A DNA stretch of 64,000 bases, taken from assembly GCF_947500765.1 (NCBI RefSeq), contig NZ_CANMTH010000013.1:1-64000 (forward strand), in the 5' to 3' direction. Made by a program: the position numbers and the translations under genes. The DNA comes from an uncultured Formosa sp. GTDB taxonomy: Bacteria; Bacteroidota; Bacteroidia; Flavobacteriales; Flavobacteriaceae. Below are positions 35,362 to 45,187 of the stretch, in pieces (the first letter of the stretch is position 1; each line of letters opens with the position of its first letter). A model generated the notes under the pieces. It saw only the letters and a list, made by a program, of their open reading frames with translations, ran no database searches and was not told the origin of the DNA.

Positions 35362-35979
35362 TTAAGATTTTAGTGATCCTTCGAACGGAATTCGATTTAA
35401 TATACTTCGTCCTAATGTCACTTCATCTGCATATTCTAACTCATCTCCAACAGAAATTCCACGTGCTATTGTAGACATAACAACATCGAGATCTTGAATT
35501 TGTTTAAAAATATAAAAATTGGTAGTATCACCTTCCATTGTTGGGCTTAACGCAAAAATAAGTTCTTTAACACGACCTGCTTTCACCTTATTAACCAAAG
35601 GTGTAATATTTAAATCGTGAGGTCCAATGCCATCCATTGGCGAAATTTTCCCACCTAATACGTGATATAATCCTTTATACGAACTCGTATTTTCAATAGC
35701 CATAACATCGCGAATATCTTCTACCACACAAATAAGACCTTCCTGTCTTCTTGGGTTAGAACATATTTCACATAACTCATTATCACTAATATTATTGCAT
35801 GACTTACAAAATTTAATCTCGGTACGCATATTCAATAAGGCTTGGGCCAAGTTTACCGTTTGTGTTTCTGGTTGGCGCAACAAATGCAAAACCAGACGTA
35901 AAGCCGTACGTTTACCAATACCTGGCAACTGAGACATTTCGTTTACTGCCTTTTCTAATAATTTTGAAGAAAATTCCAT
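35362..35979 (-). CDS. recR: Recombination protein RecR
   Basis: A 205-residue RecR. It has the N-terminal helix-hairpin-helix (SQLPGIGKRTALRLVLHLL), the four-cysteine zinc finger CKSCNNISDNELCEIC (residues about 58-73) and the Toprim domain (VVEDIRDVMAIENTS and LSPTMEGDTTNFYI). It works with RecO and RecF in loading RecA at gaps. It is divergent from the symporter gene across 80 bp. Confidence 0.97.
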   Translation of the reverse strand: MEFSSKLLEKAVNEMSQLPGIGKRTALRLVLHLLRQPETQTVNLAQALLNMRTEIKFCKSCNNISDNELCEICSNPRRQEGLICVVEDIRDVMAIENTSSYKGLYHVLGGKISPMDGIGPHDLNITPLVNKVKAGRVKELIFALSPTMEGDTTNFYIFKQIQDLDVVMSTIARGISVGDELEYADEVTLGRSILNRIPFEGSLKS

Positions 35980-36059
35980 GCGACTAATTTACAATTTTAG
36001 TTTTAAGATTTATTTATTATCGCATTGTAATTTGTATTTTGGTCTGCGAAAACTATTTT

Positions 36060-37502
36060 ATGAACGCAACTCAAATCATTCTACTTATTGCTGCCTATTT
36101 TGGCGTGCTTATTTTAATATCTTATTTAACTGGAAAAAAAACAGATAACAATGCTTTCTTTAAAGGAAACAAACAATCACCTTGGTATGTTGTTGCTTTT
36201 GGTATGATTGGAGCTTCGCTTTCTGGAGTTACTTTTATTTCTGTTCCTGGCTGGATTGAAGCATCTCAATTTAGTTATATGCAAGTTGTTTTTGGTTATA
36301 TAGTAGGGTATGTTGTTATAGGTACAGTATTACTTCCGTTATATTACAAGCTTAACTTAACATCTATTTACACCTATTTAGAAGAACGTTTTGGAAACTA
36401 TTCCTACAAAACAGGGGCTTCATTCTTTTTAATTTCCAGAATAGTAGGCGCTAGTTTTAGATTATTTTTAGTAGCTAACGTATTACAAATTATACTGTTT
36501 GACGATTTAGGCATTCAATTTTGGCAAACTGTAACAATTACCGTATTATTAATATGGCTATATACTTTTAAATCTGGTATAAAAACTATTGTTTGGACAG
36601 ACACACTCCAAACCCTTTTTATGCTTGTAGCCATTGGTGTTGCTATATATTCAGTAAGTGCCGATCTTAATCTAGGCGGAAAAACAACATTAAATTTTGT
36701 ATTAGACAGTGATTTATCTAAAATATTCTTTTTTGATGATGTAAAAACAGCAAATTATTTTTGGAAACAATTTATATCCGGTGCCTTTATAGCCATAGTT
36801 ATGACTGGTTTAGACCAAGATATGATGCAAAAAAACCTAACCTGTAAGTCGCTAAAAGACGCACAAAAAAACATGTTTTGGTTTACCATTGTATTAACCA
36901 TTACTAATTTTGTGATCTTAAGCCTAGGGTTACTGCTTACTGTTTACGCCCAACAAAATGGTATAGATGCACACAAAGACGATTTATTTCCAATTTTAGC
37001 AAAGCACCATTTAGGAACTGGTGTTTTTATATTTTTCTTACTCGGATTAATTGCCGCTGCATACAGTAGTGCTGATAGTGCATTAACCTCTTTAACGACC
37101 TCGTTTAGTATAGATATTTTAGATATAGAAAAGAAATACGATGAAGCTAAACAGATTAAGATTAGAAGGCACATTCACGTCCTTATTTCTATACTTTTAA
37201 TATTTGTTATTATTATGTTTAAATATGTAATAAAAGACGAAAGTGTAATTGCTAAATTATTTGTATTTGCAGGTTACACCTATGGTCCTTTATTAGGATT
37301 ATATAGCTTTGGATTATTTACAACATGGCATATAAAAGACAAACTTGTACCCGCAATTGCAATCTTGTCTCCTATCTTGTCTTATATAATTAGTGTAAAC
37401 AGTTTAAAATGGTTTGGCTTTGAATTTGGATTTTTTATTCTGATATTAAATGGATTTTTAACCTTTTTAGGATTAGTATTGATTCGTAGACAACAAAACT
37501 AA
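36060..37502 (+). CDS. Solute:sodium symporter (SSS family)
   Basis: A 480-residue polytopic transporter with about 13 helices. Family sequences: GASLSGVTFISVPGWIEASQ (TM2, with the Na2-site region), TYLEERFGNYSYKTGA, and AAAYSSADSALTSLTTSFSI (TM8 Na+-binding Ser/Thr). The frame opens earlier at 36039, but MNATQIILLIAAYF starting at 36060 is the natural N-terminus. The substrate cannot be set from sequence. Its 3' end overlaps the convergent CoA-binding gene by 30 nt. Confidence 0.9.
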   Translation: MNATQIILLIAAYFGVLILISYLTGKKTDNNAFFKGNKQSPWYVVAFGMIGASLSGVTFISVPGWIEASQFSYMQVVFGYIVGYVVIGTVLLPLYYKLNLTSIYTYLEERFGNYSYKTGASFFLISRIVGASFRLFLVANVLQIILFDDLGIQFWQTVTITVLLIWLYTFKSGIKTIVWTDTLQTLFMLVAIGVAIYSVSADLNLGGKTTLNFVLDSDLSKIFFFDDVKTANYFWKQFISGAFIAIVMTGLDQDMMQKNLTCKSLKDAQKNMFWFTIVLTITNFVILSLGLLLTVYAQQNGIDAHKDDLFPILAKHHLGTGVFIFFLLGLIAAAYSSADSALTSLTTSFSIDILDIEKKYDEAKQIKIRRHIHVLISILLIFVIIMFKYVIKDESVIAKLFVFAGYTYGPLLGLYSFGLFTTWHIKDKLVPAIAILSPILSYIISVNSLKWFGFEFGFFILILNGFLTFLGLVLIRRQQN

Positions 37503-37835
37503 AGTACACGCAATTTCAAAATCGATTCCGTTTTCCTTTAAAAGTTCGTAAAATTCAGGATTTTCTGTCCCAGGATTAAAAATAACACGTTTAGGATGTA
37601 AGCCAATTATATAATTGTAATACTGCTCTTGCCGCTTCGGATTTAAATATAGCGTAATTGTATCTATGTCTGTATATGCTTTTAAATCGGTATCGATAGT
37701 CACTCCCGAAACCTCTCCAGATCTTAATCCGAAAGCAACTGTATCGTGCTTAGCTACAACTAATCGTTTTATTGCTCTATTAGAATACCGTTCTTCCTTT
37801 AAAGATGCTCCAATTACTAATGTTTTTTTATTCAT
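37473..37835 (-). CDS. CoA-binding domain protein
   Basis: A 120-residue Rossmann-fold protein of the CoA_binding_2/YccU type. It begins KKTLVIGASLKEERYSNRAI and ends in the conserved IACTLVLLSTNQY. No catalytic residues are known for the family; it binds CoA or a related nucleotide. Because the final residues are conserved in the family, the 30-nt tail overlap with the symporter is likely genuine. Confidence 0.85.
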   Translation of the reverse strand: MNKKTLVIGASLKEERYSNRAIKRLVVAKHDTVAFGLRSGEVSGVTIDTDLKAYTDIDTITLYLNPKRQEQYYNYIIGLHPKRVIFNPGTENPEFYELLKENGIDFEIACTLVLLSTNQY

Positions 37836-38229
37836 ATTTTTTTTATTGAAGATAATATTTTAAAATTCATGTAACAATAACACAAAATTATAGTCTTTCT
37901 AATATAGCAATCAATTTTAAAATTAACTCTAATACTTTAAAACATTACAAAATATAGATATAAAAAATCTGAGCGTTAGTTTAAGGAAATCTAAAAAAGA
38001 AGCAAGAGATTAGAAGCTATTTTCATTTTGTTTTCTAAATATTGTGTTAATAGTGTTAAATTTTTCAAAATTACTGATTATCAAAACAATAGACACTCTT
38101 TTTTTTCGTTACCTTTAAGTAATTACATTTAACGAATTATCATTTTACTTTTTGAATTAGTCTTCTTATCAAAATTATTATTCGCAAATTGTATGAACTC
38201 ATAGAATTGATTAATAGCTAAAAATCAAG
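37836..38229. other. Intergenic region upstream of the CoA-binding gene and downstream of fabH
   Basis: About 390 bp of AT-rich sequence. It must contain the promoter of the minus-strand gene at 37835, but no good TAnnTTTG match was seen. No coding frame or clear RNA structure was recognised in it. Confidence 0.4.
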
Positions 38230-38255
38230 AAAGCCGAAACTTATATTTCGGCTTT
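38230..38255 (-). terminator. Terminator of fabH
   Basis: A ten-base-pair stem (AAAGCCGAAA/TTTCGGCTTT) with a six-base loop, about 20 nt after the fabH stop. The arms supply A/T-runs on both strands. Confidence 0.65.
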
Positions 38256-38275
38256 TTATTTATATATTTAAATGT

Positions 38276-39286
38276 TTACCATTTAATAATTGCACTACCC
38301 CATGTAAAACCACTACCAAAAGCAGCTAAAACAACAGTATCTCCTTCTTTAATTTTTCCTTGCTCCCAAGCTTCAGTTAAAGCTATAGGAATAGATGCCG
38401 CTGTTGTGTTACCATATTTCATGATATTATTAAACACTTTATCGTCTGTTAAACCAAATTTCTTCTGAATAAATTGAGATATCCTTAAGTTGGCTTGATG
38501 CGGAATTAACATATCAATAGCATCTTTATCTAAATTATTAGCCATTAAACCTTCCATAATCACTTCACTAAAACGCACTACTGCATTCTTAAATACAAAT
38601 TGCCCATTCATATGCGGGAAATAACTTTCATCTTCAGGATCATTATCTTTTAAAATATCACTTACCCAACGTGTTCCCATGGCCGGAGCTATTAAAGCTA
38701 ATTCTTCTGCATGTTCGCCTTCAGAATGTAAATGAGTTGATAAAATTCCTTTAGAATTATCTTCACTTCTACTTAAAATAGCTGCTCCTGCACCATCTCC
38801 AAAAATCACAGAAACACCTCTTCCTCTTGTAGAGATATCTAAACCTTTAGAATGAATTTCACTACCAATAACCAAAACATGCTTATACATTCCTGTTTTA
38901 ATAAACTGATCGGCTACAGAAAGTGCATAAATAAACCCAGAACATTGGTTACGAATATCTATAGCTCCAACTGTTTTTATACCTAAAGCTTTTTGTACTA
39001 ACACGCCTGGACCAGGGAAATAAAAATCTGGACTTAGTGTTGCAAATACAATTAGATCAATATCGTTTTTATCTATACCAGCACGCTCAATAGCAACCTT
39101 CGCTGCTTTCACTCCCATAACAGATGTTGTATCTTCAGAACCAGGTTTAACCCATCTACGTTCTTTAATACCTGTGCGTTCTTGAATCCAAGCATCATTA
39201 GTGTCCATTAATTTAGACAAATCATCGTTGGTTACTACATTGTCTGGAACATAATATCCAAGACCTATAATTTTAGAATTGTACAT
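38276..39286 (-). CDS. fabH: Beta-ketoacyl-ACP synthase III
   Basis: A 336-residue FabH-type ketosynthase that starts fatty acid synthesis by condensing acyl-CoA with malonyl-ACP. The catalytic Cys is in IRNQCSGFIYAL (about residue 115), the His in MLIPHQANLRI and the Asn in YGNTTAASIPIAL; the N-terminal DDLSKLMDTNDAWIQERTGI is also typical. It stands alone, without plsX or rpmF beside it. In Bacteroidota, FabH usually prefers branched-chain starters, but the pocket was not analysed. Confidence 0.93.
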   Translation of the reverse strand: MYNSKIIGLGYYVPDNVVTNDDLSKLMDTNDAWIQERTGIKERRWVKPGSEDTTSVMGVKAAKVAIERAGIDKNDIDLIVFATLSPDFYFPGPGVLVQKALGIKTVGAIDIRNQCSGFIYALSVADQFIKTGMYKHVLVIGSEIHSKGLDISTRGRGVSVIFGDGAGAAILSRSEDNSKGILSTHLHSEGEHAEELALIAPAMGTRWVSDILKDNDPEDESYFPHMNGQFVFKNAVVRFSEVIMEGLMANNLDKDAIDMLIPHQANLRISQFIQKKFGLTDDKVFNNIMKYGNTTAASIPIALTEAWEQGKIKEGDTVVLAAFGSGFTWGSAIIKW

Positions 39287-39461
39287 ATATCAACTTTTAT
39301 AAGTTGCAATTTAATCATTTAAAATGTAAAAATATTCTAAACCTATTTCCAATTACTATGCTTGCATAACAACTGTAAATACAGACCTAGACTGCAACCA
39401 TAAAGTTTTTTTTTACTAACTTCATCAACTTAAACACATTCTAAAAAATATTTAATTGCCC

Positions 39462-41891
39462 ATGAAACATTTTTTTACTCTTTTCCTGCTCTGTTTTGTA
39501 ATAACAGGTTATGCTCAAGAAAACTTAACATACCAGAAGCCACACAAAAACATTTTAGAGTTAGCCGAAGCACCTCTTGCTCCTAGTATTAGAATAGACA
39601 ATAAGGGAGAACACATTGTATTATTGTACAGAAGCAAGTACAAAACTATTGAAGAACTTTCTGAAACCGAATTACGCTTAGGAGGTTTACGTATTAACCC
39701 AGTAACCAATATTGGTAGTCGTACGCGTTATTATACAGATATTAAATTAAGTACCAAAAAAGATGGCACTCCAATAACCGTTACAGGTTTACCTACAGAT
39801 GGTCGTTACGCAAATTTCTCTTGGTCTCCAAACCAAAAGTACATGACCTTTACTAAAACGCTTAGTACCGGAGTTGAATTATGGTTATTAGACATTAAAA
39901 ATACTTCGGCTAAAAAAATAAGCGAAGCTAACCTAAATGCCAACATGGGAAATCCTGTAACTTGGTTTAAAGATAGCGAAGCTGTTTTAGTAAAAGTGCT
40001 TCCTAAAAACCGTAAAGCATTAATTAACACAAGTGAAGCCATACCTACAGGTCCTACAGTTTCTGTAAGTGAAGCTGGTGTAAAAGCTCAAAATAGAACG
40101 TACCAAGATTTATTAAAAAATAAGAATGACGAACATAATTTTGAACAATTATCACAATCAGAACTATACAAAATTACATTAGACGGAAAAGCGACCTTAT
40201 GGAAGGAAACGAACATGTATCGTGGTATTTCATTTTCTCCAGATGGTAATTATGTAATGATAACTACAATTAGTAAACCGTTTTCTTATTTGGTACCTTA
40301 TAATAGGTTTCCATCAGAATCTATTGTTTACGCGTCTAATGGAGATTTAGTAAAGTCTGTTTTACAAGTGCCTTTAATAGAAGATTTACCAAAAGGTTTT
40401 ATGGCAGAACGTACAGGAAAAAGAGATTTCGACTGGCGTAGCGACAAGCCTGCAACACTATACTGGGCAGAAGCTTTAGACGGTGGAGATCCTGCTGTAG
40501 AAGTTCCTTTTCGTGATGAAGTCTTTCAACAAGATGCGCCTTTTAACGGAAAAATCACTTCTGTATTAAAAACTATAGATCGTTTTAGAGGTATTACTTG
40601 GGGTAACGACAATACGGCTATCGCTTACGATAATTGGTGGAATACGCGTAACACAAGAACATATGTATTCGACCCGTCTAATCCTAATAAAGACGCTAAA
40701 GTATTATTTGACCGCAATTACCAAGATCTATATAGCGATCCCGGACAATTTGTTTACACTAAAAACGATTTTAATGAGTACGTTTTAGATTTAAATAAAA
40801 ACGTTGCTTATTTAATTGGAGATGGATATAGCGATGCTGGAAAATTTCCGTTTGTAGACGAACTAAATTTAAGCACAAAAAAAACAAAACGTTTATACCA
40901 ATCTAGATTAACAGATAAGATGGAGAGTATTTCTTCAGCTTTAAACACAAAAACTGGAGAATACGTTGTTAGAATAGAATCTAAAAACGAATACCCAAAC
41001 TATTATATTAGAAATATAAAAAAACGAAATGGTTTAACACCATTAACGCAATTTGAAAACCCATTTAAAAGTATTCAGAATGTTAAGAAAGAAGTTATTT
41101 CATACAAACGTGCAGACGGTTTAGATTTATCTGGTGTTTTATATTTACCAACAGATTATGAGGCTGGAAAAAAGTATCCTATGCTTATGTGGGCGTATCC
41201 GCGTGAATACAAAGATAAAAACAGTGCAGCACAAAGTACGTCTAGCTCTAATGAATTTACATACCCAAGTTATGGCTCTCCAGTATTCTGGGTCACTAGA
41301 GGATTTGTGGTTTTAGACGATGCAGCTTTCCCTATTATAGGAGAAGGAAACGAACAACCTAACGACACGTTTAGAGAACAGTTAGTTGCAAATGCTAAAG
41401 CAGCTATAGATGCTGTAGACAATCTGGGATACATAGACCGCGACCGTGTTGCTGTTGGAGGCCATAGTTATGGTGCATTTATGACCGCTAATTTATTAGC
41501 ACACTCTAATTTATTTGCTGCTGGTATTGCCCGTTCTGGAGCTTACAACAGAACATTAACCCCTTTTGGTTTTCAAAGTGAAGAACGCAACTACTGGGAA
41601 GCACCAGAAATTTACAACAGCATGTCACCTTTTATGCATGCCGATAAAATGAAAACACCACTATTACTTATTCATGGTGAAGCTGATAACAATTCTGGAA
41701 CATACCCTTTACAAAGTGAACGTTATTTTAACGCCTTAAAAGGATTAGGTGCTCCTGTAAGATTAGTCATGTTACCTCGTGAGAGTCATGGATATTCTGC
41801 TAAAGAATCTATTTTACATATGCTTTGGGAAGAAGACCAATGGTTAGAAGAACATGTGAAAAACAAAGAAAAAACGGAAACAGTAGATTAA
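39462..41891 (+). CDS. Secreted S9 family prolyl-oligopeptidase-type peptidase
   Basis: An about 809-residue exported serine peptidase. It has a signal peptide (MKHFFTLFLLCFVITGYAQ), a beta-propeller (about residues 60-500), and an alpha/beta-hydrolase catalytic domain with Ser in GGHSYGAFM (about residue 668), Asp in LIHGEADNNSGTYP (about 741) and His in PRESHGYS (about 777). The sequence resembles glutamyl-endopeptidase/S9C members. The frame extends two codons to a TTG at 39456, but the ATG at 39462 gives the clean signal peptide. It is followed by a strong terminator. Confidence 0.92.
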   Translation: MKHFFTLFLLCFVITGYAQENLTYQKPHKNILELAEAPLAPSIRIDNKGEHIVLLYRSKYKTIEELSETELRLGGLRINPVTNIGSRTRYYTDIKLSTKKDGTPITVTGLPTDGRYANFSWSPNQKYMTFTKTLSTGVELWLLDIKNTSAKKISEANLNANMGNPVTWFKDSEAVLVKVLPKNRKALINTSEAIPTGPTVSVSEAGVKAQNRTYQDLLKNKNDEHNFEQLSQSELYKITLDGKATLWKETNMYRGISFSPDGNYVMITTISKPFSYLVPYNRFPSESIVYASNGDLVKSVLQVPLIEDLPKGFMAERTGKRDFDWRSDKPATLYWAEALDGGDPAVEVPFRDEVFQQDAPFNGKITSVLKTIDRFRGITWGNDNTAIAYDNWWNTRNTRTYVFDPSNPNKDAKVLFDRNYQDLYSDPGQFVYTKNDFNEYVLDLNKNVAYLIGDGYSDAGKFPFVDELNLSTKKTKRLYQSRLTDKMESISSALNTKTGEYVVRIESKNEYPNYYIRNIKKRNGLTPLTQFENPFKSIQNVKKEVISYKRADGLDLSGVLYLPTDYEAGKKYPMLMWAYPREYKDKNSAAQSTSSSNEFTYPSYGSPVFWVTRGFVVLDDAAFPIIGEGNEQPNDTFREQLVANAKAAIDAVDNLGYIDRDRVAVGGHSYGAFMTANLLAHSNLFAAGIARSGAYNRTLTPFGFQSEERNYWEAPEIYNSMSPFMHADKMKTPLLLIHGEADNNSGTYPLQSERYFNALKGLGAPVRLVMLPRESHGYSAKESILHMLWEEDQWLEEHVKNKEKTETVD

Positions 41892-41921
41892 GTTTCTTCT
41901 AAAATATTTTTTAAATACTCT

Positions 41922-41953
41922 AAAAATGCCATCCAACACGAATGGCATTTTTT
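41922..41953 (+). terminator. Terminator of the S9 peptidase gene
   Basis: An eleven-base-pair stem (AAAAATGCCAT/ATGGCATTTTT) with a nine-base loop and a T-run on the plus strand. Confidence 0.85.
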
Positions 41954-42045
41954 CATTTATCAATGTCAAATTGTCACTTTTATATACTTGGTATTTTTTT
42001 TGACTACCATGTATAAGAATTAAATCAATTTAAAACATACATATT

Positions 42046-43956
42046 ATGACAAAAGGAAGTATTAATGTTTCGGTAGAAAATATCTTTCCATTAATTAAAA
42101 AGTTCCTATATAGCGATCACGAAATATTTTTACGTGAATTAATTAGTAACGGAACAGATGCAACCCTAAAGTTGAAACACCTTACAAGTATTGGTGAAGC
42201 AGCGGTAGAATATGGCAATCCAAAACTTGAAGTTAAGATTGATAAAGAAGGTAAAAAACTTCACATTATCGATCAAGGTTTAGGAATGACTGCAGAAGAA
42301 GTAGAAAAATACATTAACCAAGTTGCTTTTTCTGGAGCCGAAGAATTTTTAGACAAATACAAAGACTCTGCTAAAGATTCTGGAATTATTGGTCATTTTG
42401 GTTTAGGTTTCTACTCCGCTTTTATGGTAGCCGATAAAGTTGAAATCATTACAAAATCGTTTAAAGACGAACCTGCTGCACATTGGACTTGCGACGGATC
42501 TCCTGAATTCACTTTAGAACCTGCAGACAAAACAGAACGCGGAACAGAAATTATTCTTCATATTGCTGAAGATTCAACTGAATTTTTAGAAGAAGGTCGT
42601 ATTAGTGGTTTACTTTCAAAATATAACAAGTTTATGCCAGTGCCAATTAAATTTGGAACTAAAGAGGTTAACGACCCAGAGCATGAACCTGCAACTATTA
42701 CAGATAAAGACGGTAAAGAAACAAAAGAACCACAACGTAAAATTACTGTCGATAATATTATAAACAACCCGAATCCAGCTTGGACAAAACAACCAGCCGA
42801 TTTAGAAACTGAAGATTACCAGAATTTCTACCGTGAGTTGTACCCAATGCAATTCGAAGAACCTTTATTCCACATCCACTTAAATGTAGATTATCCATTT
42901 AATCTTACAGGAATTTTATATTTCCCTAAGATGACGAATGATATGGGTGTGCAAAAAGATAAAATTCAGTTGTACCAAAACCAAGTTTATGTTACAGATA
43001 ATGTAGAAGGTATTGTACCAGAATTCTTAACCATGCTTCGTGGTGTAATAGATTCTCCAGATATTCCATTAAACGTATCTCGTAGCTACTTACAAGCAGA
43101 TGGTGCTGTTAAGAAAATTTCATCTTACATTACTAGAAAAGTAGCAGATAAATTAAAATCGTTATTCAATGCTAATCGTGAAGACTTTGAAGCAAAATGG
43201 AACGATATTAAAATTGTTATTGAATACGGTATGCTTTCTGAAGATAAATTCTTTGAAAAAGCTGAAGCATTTGCACTTTATCCAACTGTAGACGGAACAT
43301 ATTTTACATACGAAGAGTTAACTGAAAAAATAAAAGACGCGCAAACCGACAAAGATGGTAAGCTTGTTATTTTATATGCCTCAGATAAAGACGCCCAACA
43401 CAGTTACATTCAAGATGCAAAAGCTAAAGGTTACGAAGTGCTTTTATTAGACTCTCCTATAGTATCCCATTTAATGCAAAAATTAGAAGGTTCTAAAGAA
43501 AATATAACATTCTCTAGAGTTGATGCAGATCACGTAAATAATTTAATTAAGAAAGATGATACCGAAATTTCTAAATTAAGCGACGACGAGAAAAAGAAAT
43601 TAGAAGACGTTTTAAAAGCAGCAATTCCTGCAGATAAATTTACAGTTCAACTAGAAGCATCAGATAGTGATGCAACACCTTTTATTATTACGCAACCAGA
43701 ATTTATGCGTCGTATGAAAGAGATGCAACAAACTGGAGGTGGCGGAATGAACATGTTTGGTAGTATGCCAGAGATGTACAATTTAGTTGTAAACACAAAT
43801 GCACCTTTAGTTTCAGAAATATTAAACACTGAAGCTGAAGAGGACCAAAAACGTTTAATTACTCAAAGTTTAGATTTAGCACGTTTATCTCAAGGTTTAT
43901 TAAAAGGAGAAGAACTTACTAACTTCATAAAACGTAGTTACAGCATGATTAAATAA
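42046..43956 (+). CDS. htpG: Molecular chaperone HtpG (Hsp90)
   Basis: A 636-residue Hsp90. The N-terminal GHKL ATPase has FLRELISNGTDATLKLKHL, the DQGLGMTAEEV motif and the lid region HFGLGFYSAFMVADKVE. The middle domain carries the catalytic Arg in LNVSRSYLQADG. The C-terminal dimerisation part includes a Gly/Met-rich loop (TGGGGMNMFGSMPEM) typical of Bacteroidota HtpG. It is a single gene between two terminators. Confidence 0.97.
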   Translation: MTKGSINVSVENIFPLIKKFLYSDHEIFLRELISNGTDATLKLKHLTSIGEAAVEYGNPKLEVKIDKEGKKLHIIDQGLGMTAEEVEKYINQVAFSGAEEFLDKYKDSAKDSGIIGHFGLGFYSAFMVADKVEIITKSFKDEPAAHWTCDGSPEFTLEPADKTERGTEIILHIAEDSTEFLEEGRISGLLSKYNKFMPVPIKFGTKEVNDPEHEPATITDKDGKETKEPQRKITVDNIINNPNPAWTKQPADLETEDYQNFYRELYPMQFEEPLFHIHLNVDYPFNLTGILYFPKMTNDMGVQKDKIQLYQNQVYVTDNVEGIVPEFLTMLRGVIDSPDIPLNVSRSYLQADGAVKKISSYITRKVADKLKSLFNANREDFEAKWNDIKIVIEYGMLSEDKFFEKAEAFALYPTVDGTYFTYEELTEKIKDAQTDKDGKLVILYASDKDAQHSYIQDAKAKGYEVLLLDSPIVSHLMQKLEGSKENITFSRVDADHVNNLIKKDDTEISKLSDDEKKKLEDVLKAAIPADKFTVQLEASDSDATPFIITQPEFMRRMKEMQQTGGGGMNMFGSMPEMYNLVVNTNAPLVSEILNTEAEEDQKRLITQSLDLARLSQGLLKGEELTNFIKRSYSMIK

Positions 43957-43975
43957 TCATCTTATTCCAACATAT

Positions 43976-44010
43976 TCCCCCCACTTTTATTAAAAGTAGG
44001 GGGTTTTTTA
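43976..44010 (+). terminator. Terminator of htpG
   Basis: A GC-rich stem of CCCCCACTTTT with AAAAGTAGGGGG (one bulged A) and a three-base loop, followed by a T-run. It may also stop transcription from the convergent gene ending at 44030. Confidence 0.85.
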
Positions 44011-44029
44011 TTTTATAATTTTGGCTACA

Positions 44030-44410
44030 TTAAATCACAAAAACAGAATTAGTATGTAACAATAACTCTTTTGTATCTACTGCATGTTCAAGCTCAATTA
44101 TAACTGTTGGCAGTACATTAAAAAACTTACGTCCATCGGCTCTTTTTATAATGGCTTCTCTAGAACCATCACGTCTTTTTTCTACTCTTACAACTTCAAC
44201 CTTTACTCCTGCCAAACTTTTGTGATTCACAATCCCGCCACGTTTCATAATAAAGTTTTTTCGTGGAAACTTAATTGACGAATATTCAAAATTACTCGGA
44301 GCACCTATAGTAACAACATCCCCAACATTTACAAGAACCGGATTAATTGTCCTCGCTTTAGCACTTAAACCTAAGAATAACAATCCTGTAAAAAATAAAA
44401 CTTTTTTCAT
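44030..44410 (-). CDS. Small secreted protein of unknown function
   Basis: A 126-residue protein with a cleavable signal peptide (MKKVLFFTGLLFLGLSAKA). The mature part is basic and beta-rich (IGAPSNFEYSSIKFPRKNFI, then GGIVNHKSLAGVKVEVVRVE) and lacks cysteines and known motifs. It stands alone between htpG (convergent) and the Lrp-type regulator. I do not recognise a family; the pattern 'VVRVEKRRDG...AIIKRADGRKFF' suggests a small barrel or OB-like fold, which is conjecture. Confidence 0.7.
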   Translation of the reverse strand: MKKVLFFTGLLFLGLSAKARTINPVLVNVGDVVTIGAPSNFEYSSIKFPRKNFIMKRGGIVNHKSLAGVKVEVVRVEKRRDGSREAIIKRADGRKFFNVLPTVIIELEHAVDTKELLLHTNSVFVI

Positions 44411-44559
44411 ACCTTAATTATTTAATTAACATGTTTTTTGATTCAAAAACTAAAATAATATATTTCAAACATGTTTTAAAATTAAAATTCTTAATAAAAT
44501 ATTAAAATATATAACACCAAAATAGACCTACATTTTAAATGTTTTCACACTACTTACAC

Positions 44560-45018
44560 TTAAACAGTAACTACAGTACTATGCTTTACTTCATTAATCA
44601 CAAACATACTATGAGTGCTTCCTATATGATTTATTGTAGTAAGCTTATTTACCATAAATTCCCTAAAGGCTTCCATATCTTTCACTAATACTTTTAGTAG
44701 ATAATCGTAATCGCCACTAATATGATAACACTCCATAACCTCGTTTAAATTTGCTACTTCTTTTTCGAACTGAAACACATAATCCTGACTATGTTTTACT
44801 AATTTAATATGACAAAATGCTACAAACGATTTTTGTACCTCTGCTTTGTTAACCATTGCCACATAACGACTAATAACACCTTGATTTTCTAGTTTCTTAA
44901 TCCGCTCGTATACGGCAGTAACTGATAAATTTAATTTTGTAGACAATGCTTTATTAGTTTGCTTACTGTCTGTTTGTAAAAGCTGAATGAGTTGTTTGTC
45001 GATAGTGTCAAAAGTCAT
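44560..45018 (-). CDS. Lrp/AsnC family transcriptional regulator
   Basis: A 152-residue feast/famine regulator. The N-terminal winged helix-turn-helix (IDKQLIQLLQTDSKQTNKAL followed by STKLNLSVTAVYERIKKLE) binds DNA. The C-terminal RAM domain has CYHISGDYDYLLKVLVKDME and a final NEVKHSTVVTV, the ligand-sensing and oligomerisation part. It is transcribed away from a methionine gamma-lyase-like gene across 169 bp, so it probably controls that gene in response to an amino acid (inference). Confidence 0.93.
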   Translation of the reverse strand: MTFDTIDKQLIQLLQTDSKQTNKALSTKLNLSVTAVYERIKKLENQGVISRYVAMVNKAEVQKSFVAFCHIKLVKHSQDYVFQFEKEVANLNEVMECYHISGDYDYLLKVLVKDMEAFREFMVNKLTTINHIGSTHSMFVINEVKHSTVVTV

Positions 45019-45065
45019 ATTGAAAAATTTTCTATTAAATTGAATAAATTCATTTACAAAACAAA

Positions 45066-45101
45066 TTTAAAACTATTAAAACAACTTAAATCAGTTTTAA
45101 A
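45066..45101. promoter_or_regulatory. Inverted repeat between the Lrp-type and PLP-lyase genes
   Basis: TTTAAAACT and AGTTTTAAA are nine-base arms separated by 18 bp in the divergent intergenic region; a second pair (ATTGAT at 45122-45127 and ATCAAT at 45144-45149) lies nearer the lyase gene. A TAAATTTG element for the regulator gene lies at 45062-45069 on the minus strand. AT-rich arms of this kind fit Lrp sites but can arise by chance. Confidence 0.35.
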
Positions 45102-45187
45102 ATCTAAATAAAACAACAAGTATTGATTATATATCTAAATTTCATCAATTTTAATGAATAACTAAACTAAAAAAACAAAATAATAAA

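Noticed and set aside
35980..36060. Possible replication origin at the large strand switch (mostly minus genes to the left, mostly plus genes to the right)
   Set aside because: The gap is only 80 bp, with no DnaA-box cluster and no dnaA nearby; it is an ordinary divergent promoter region.
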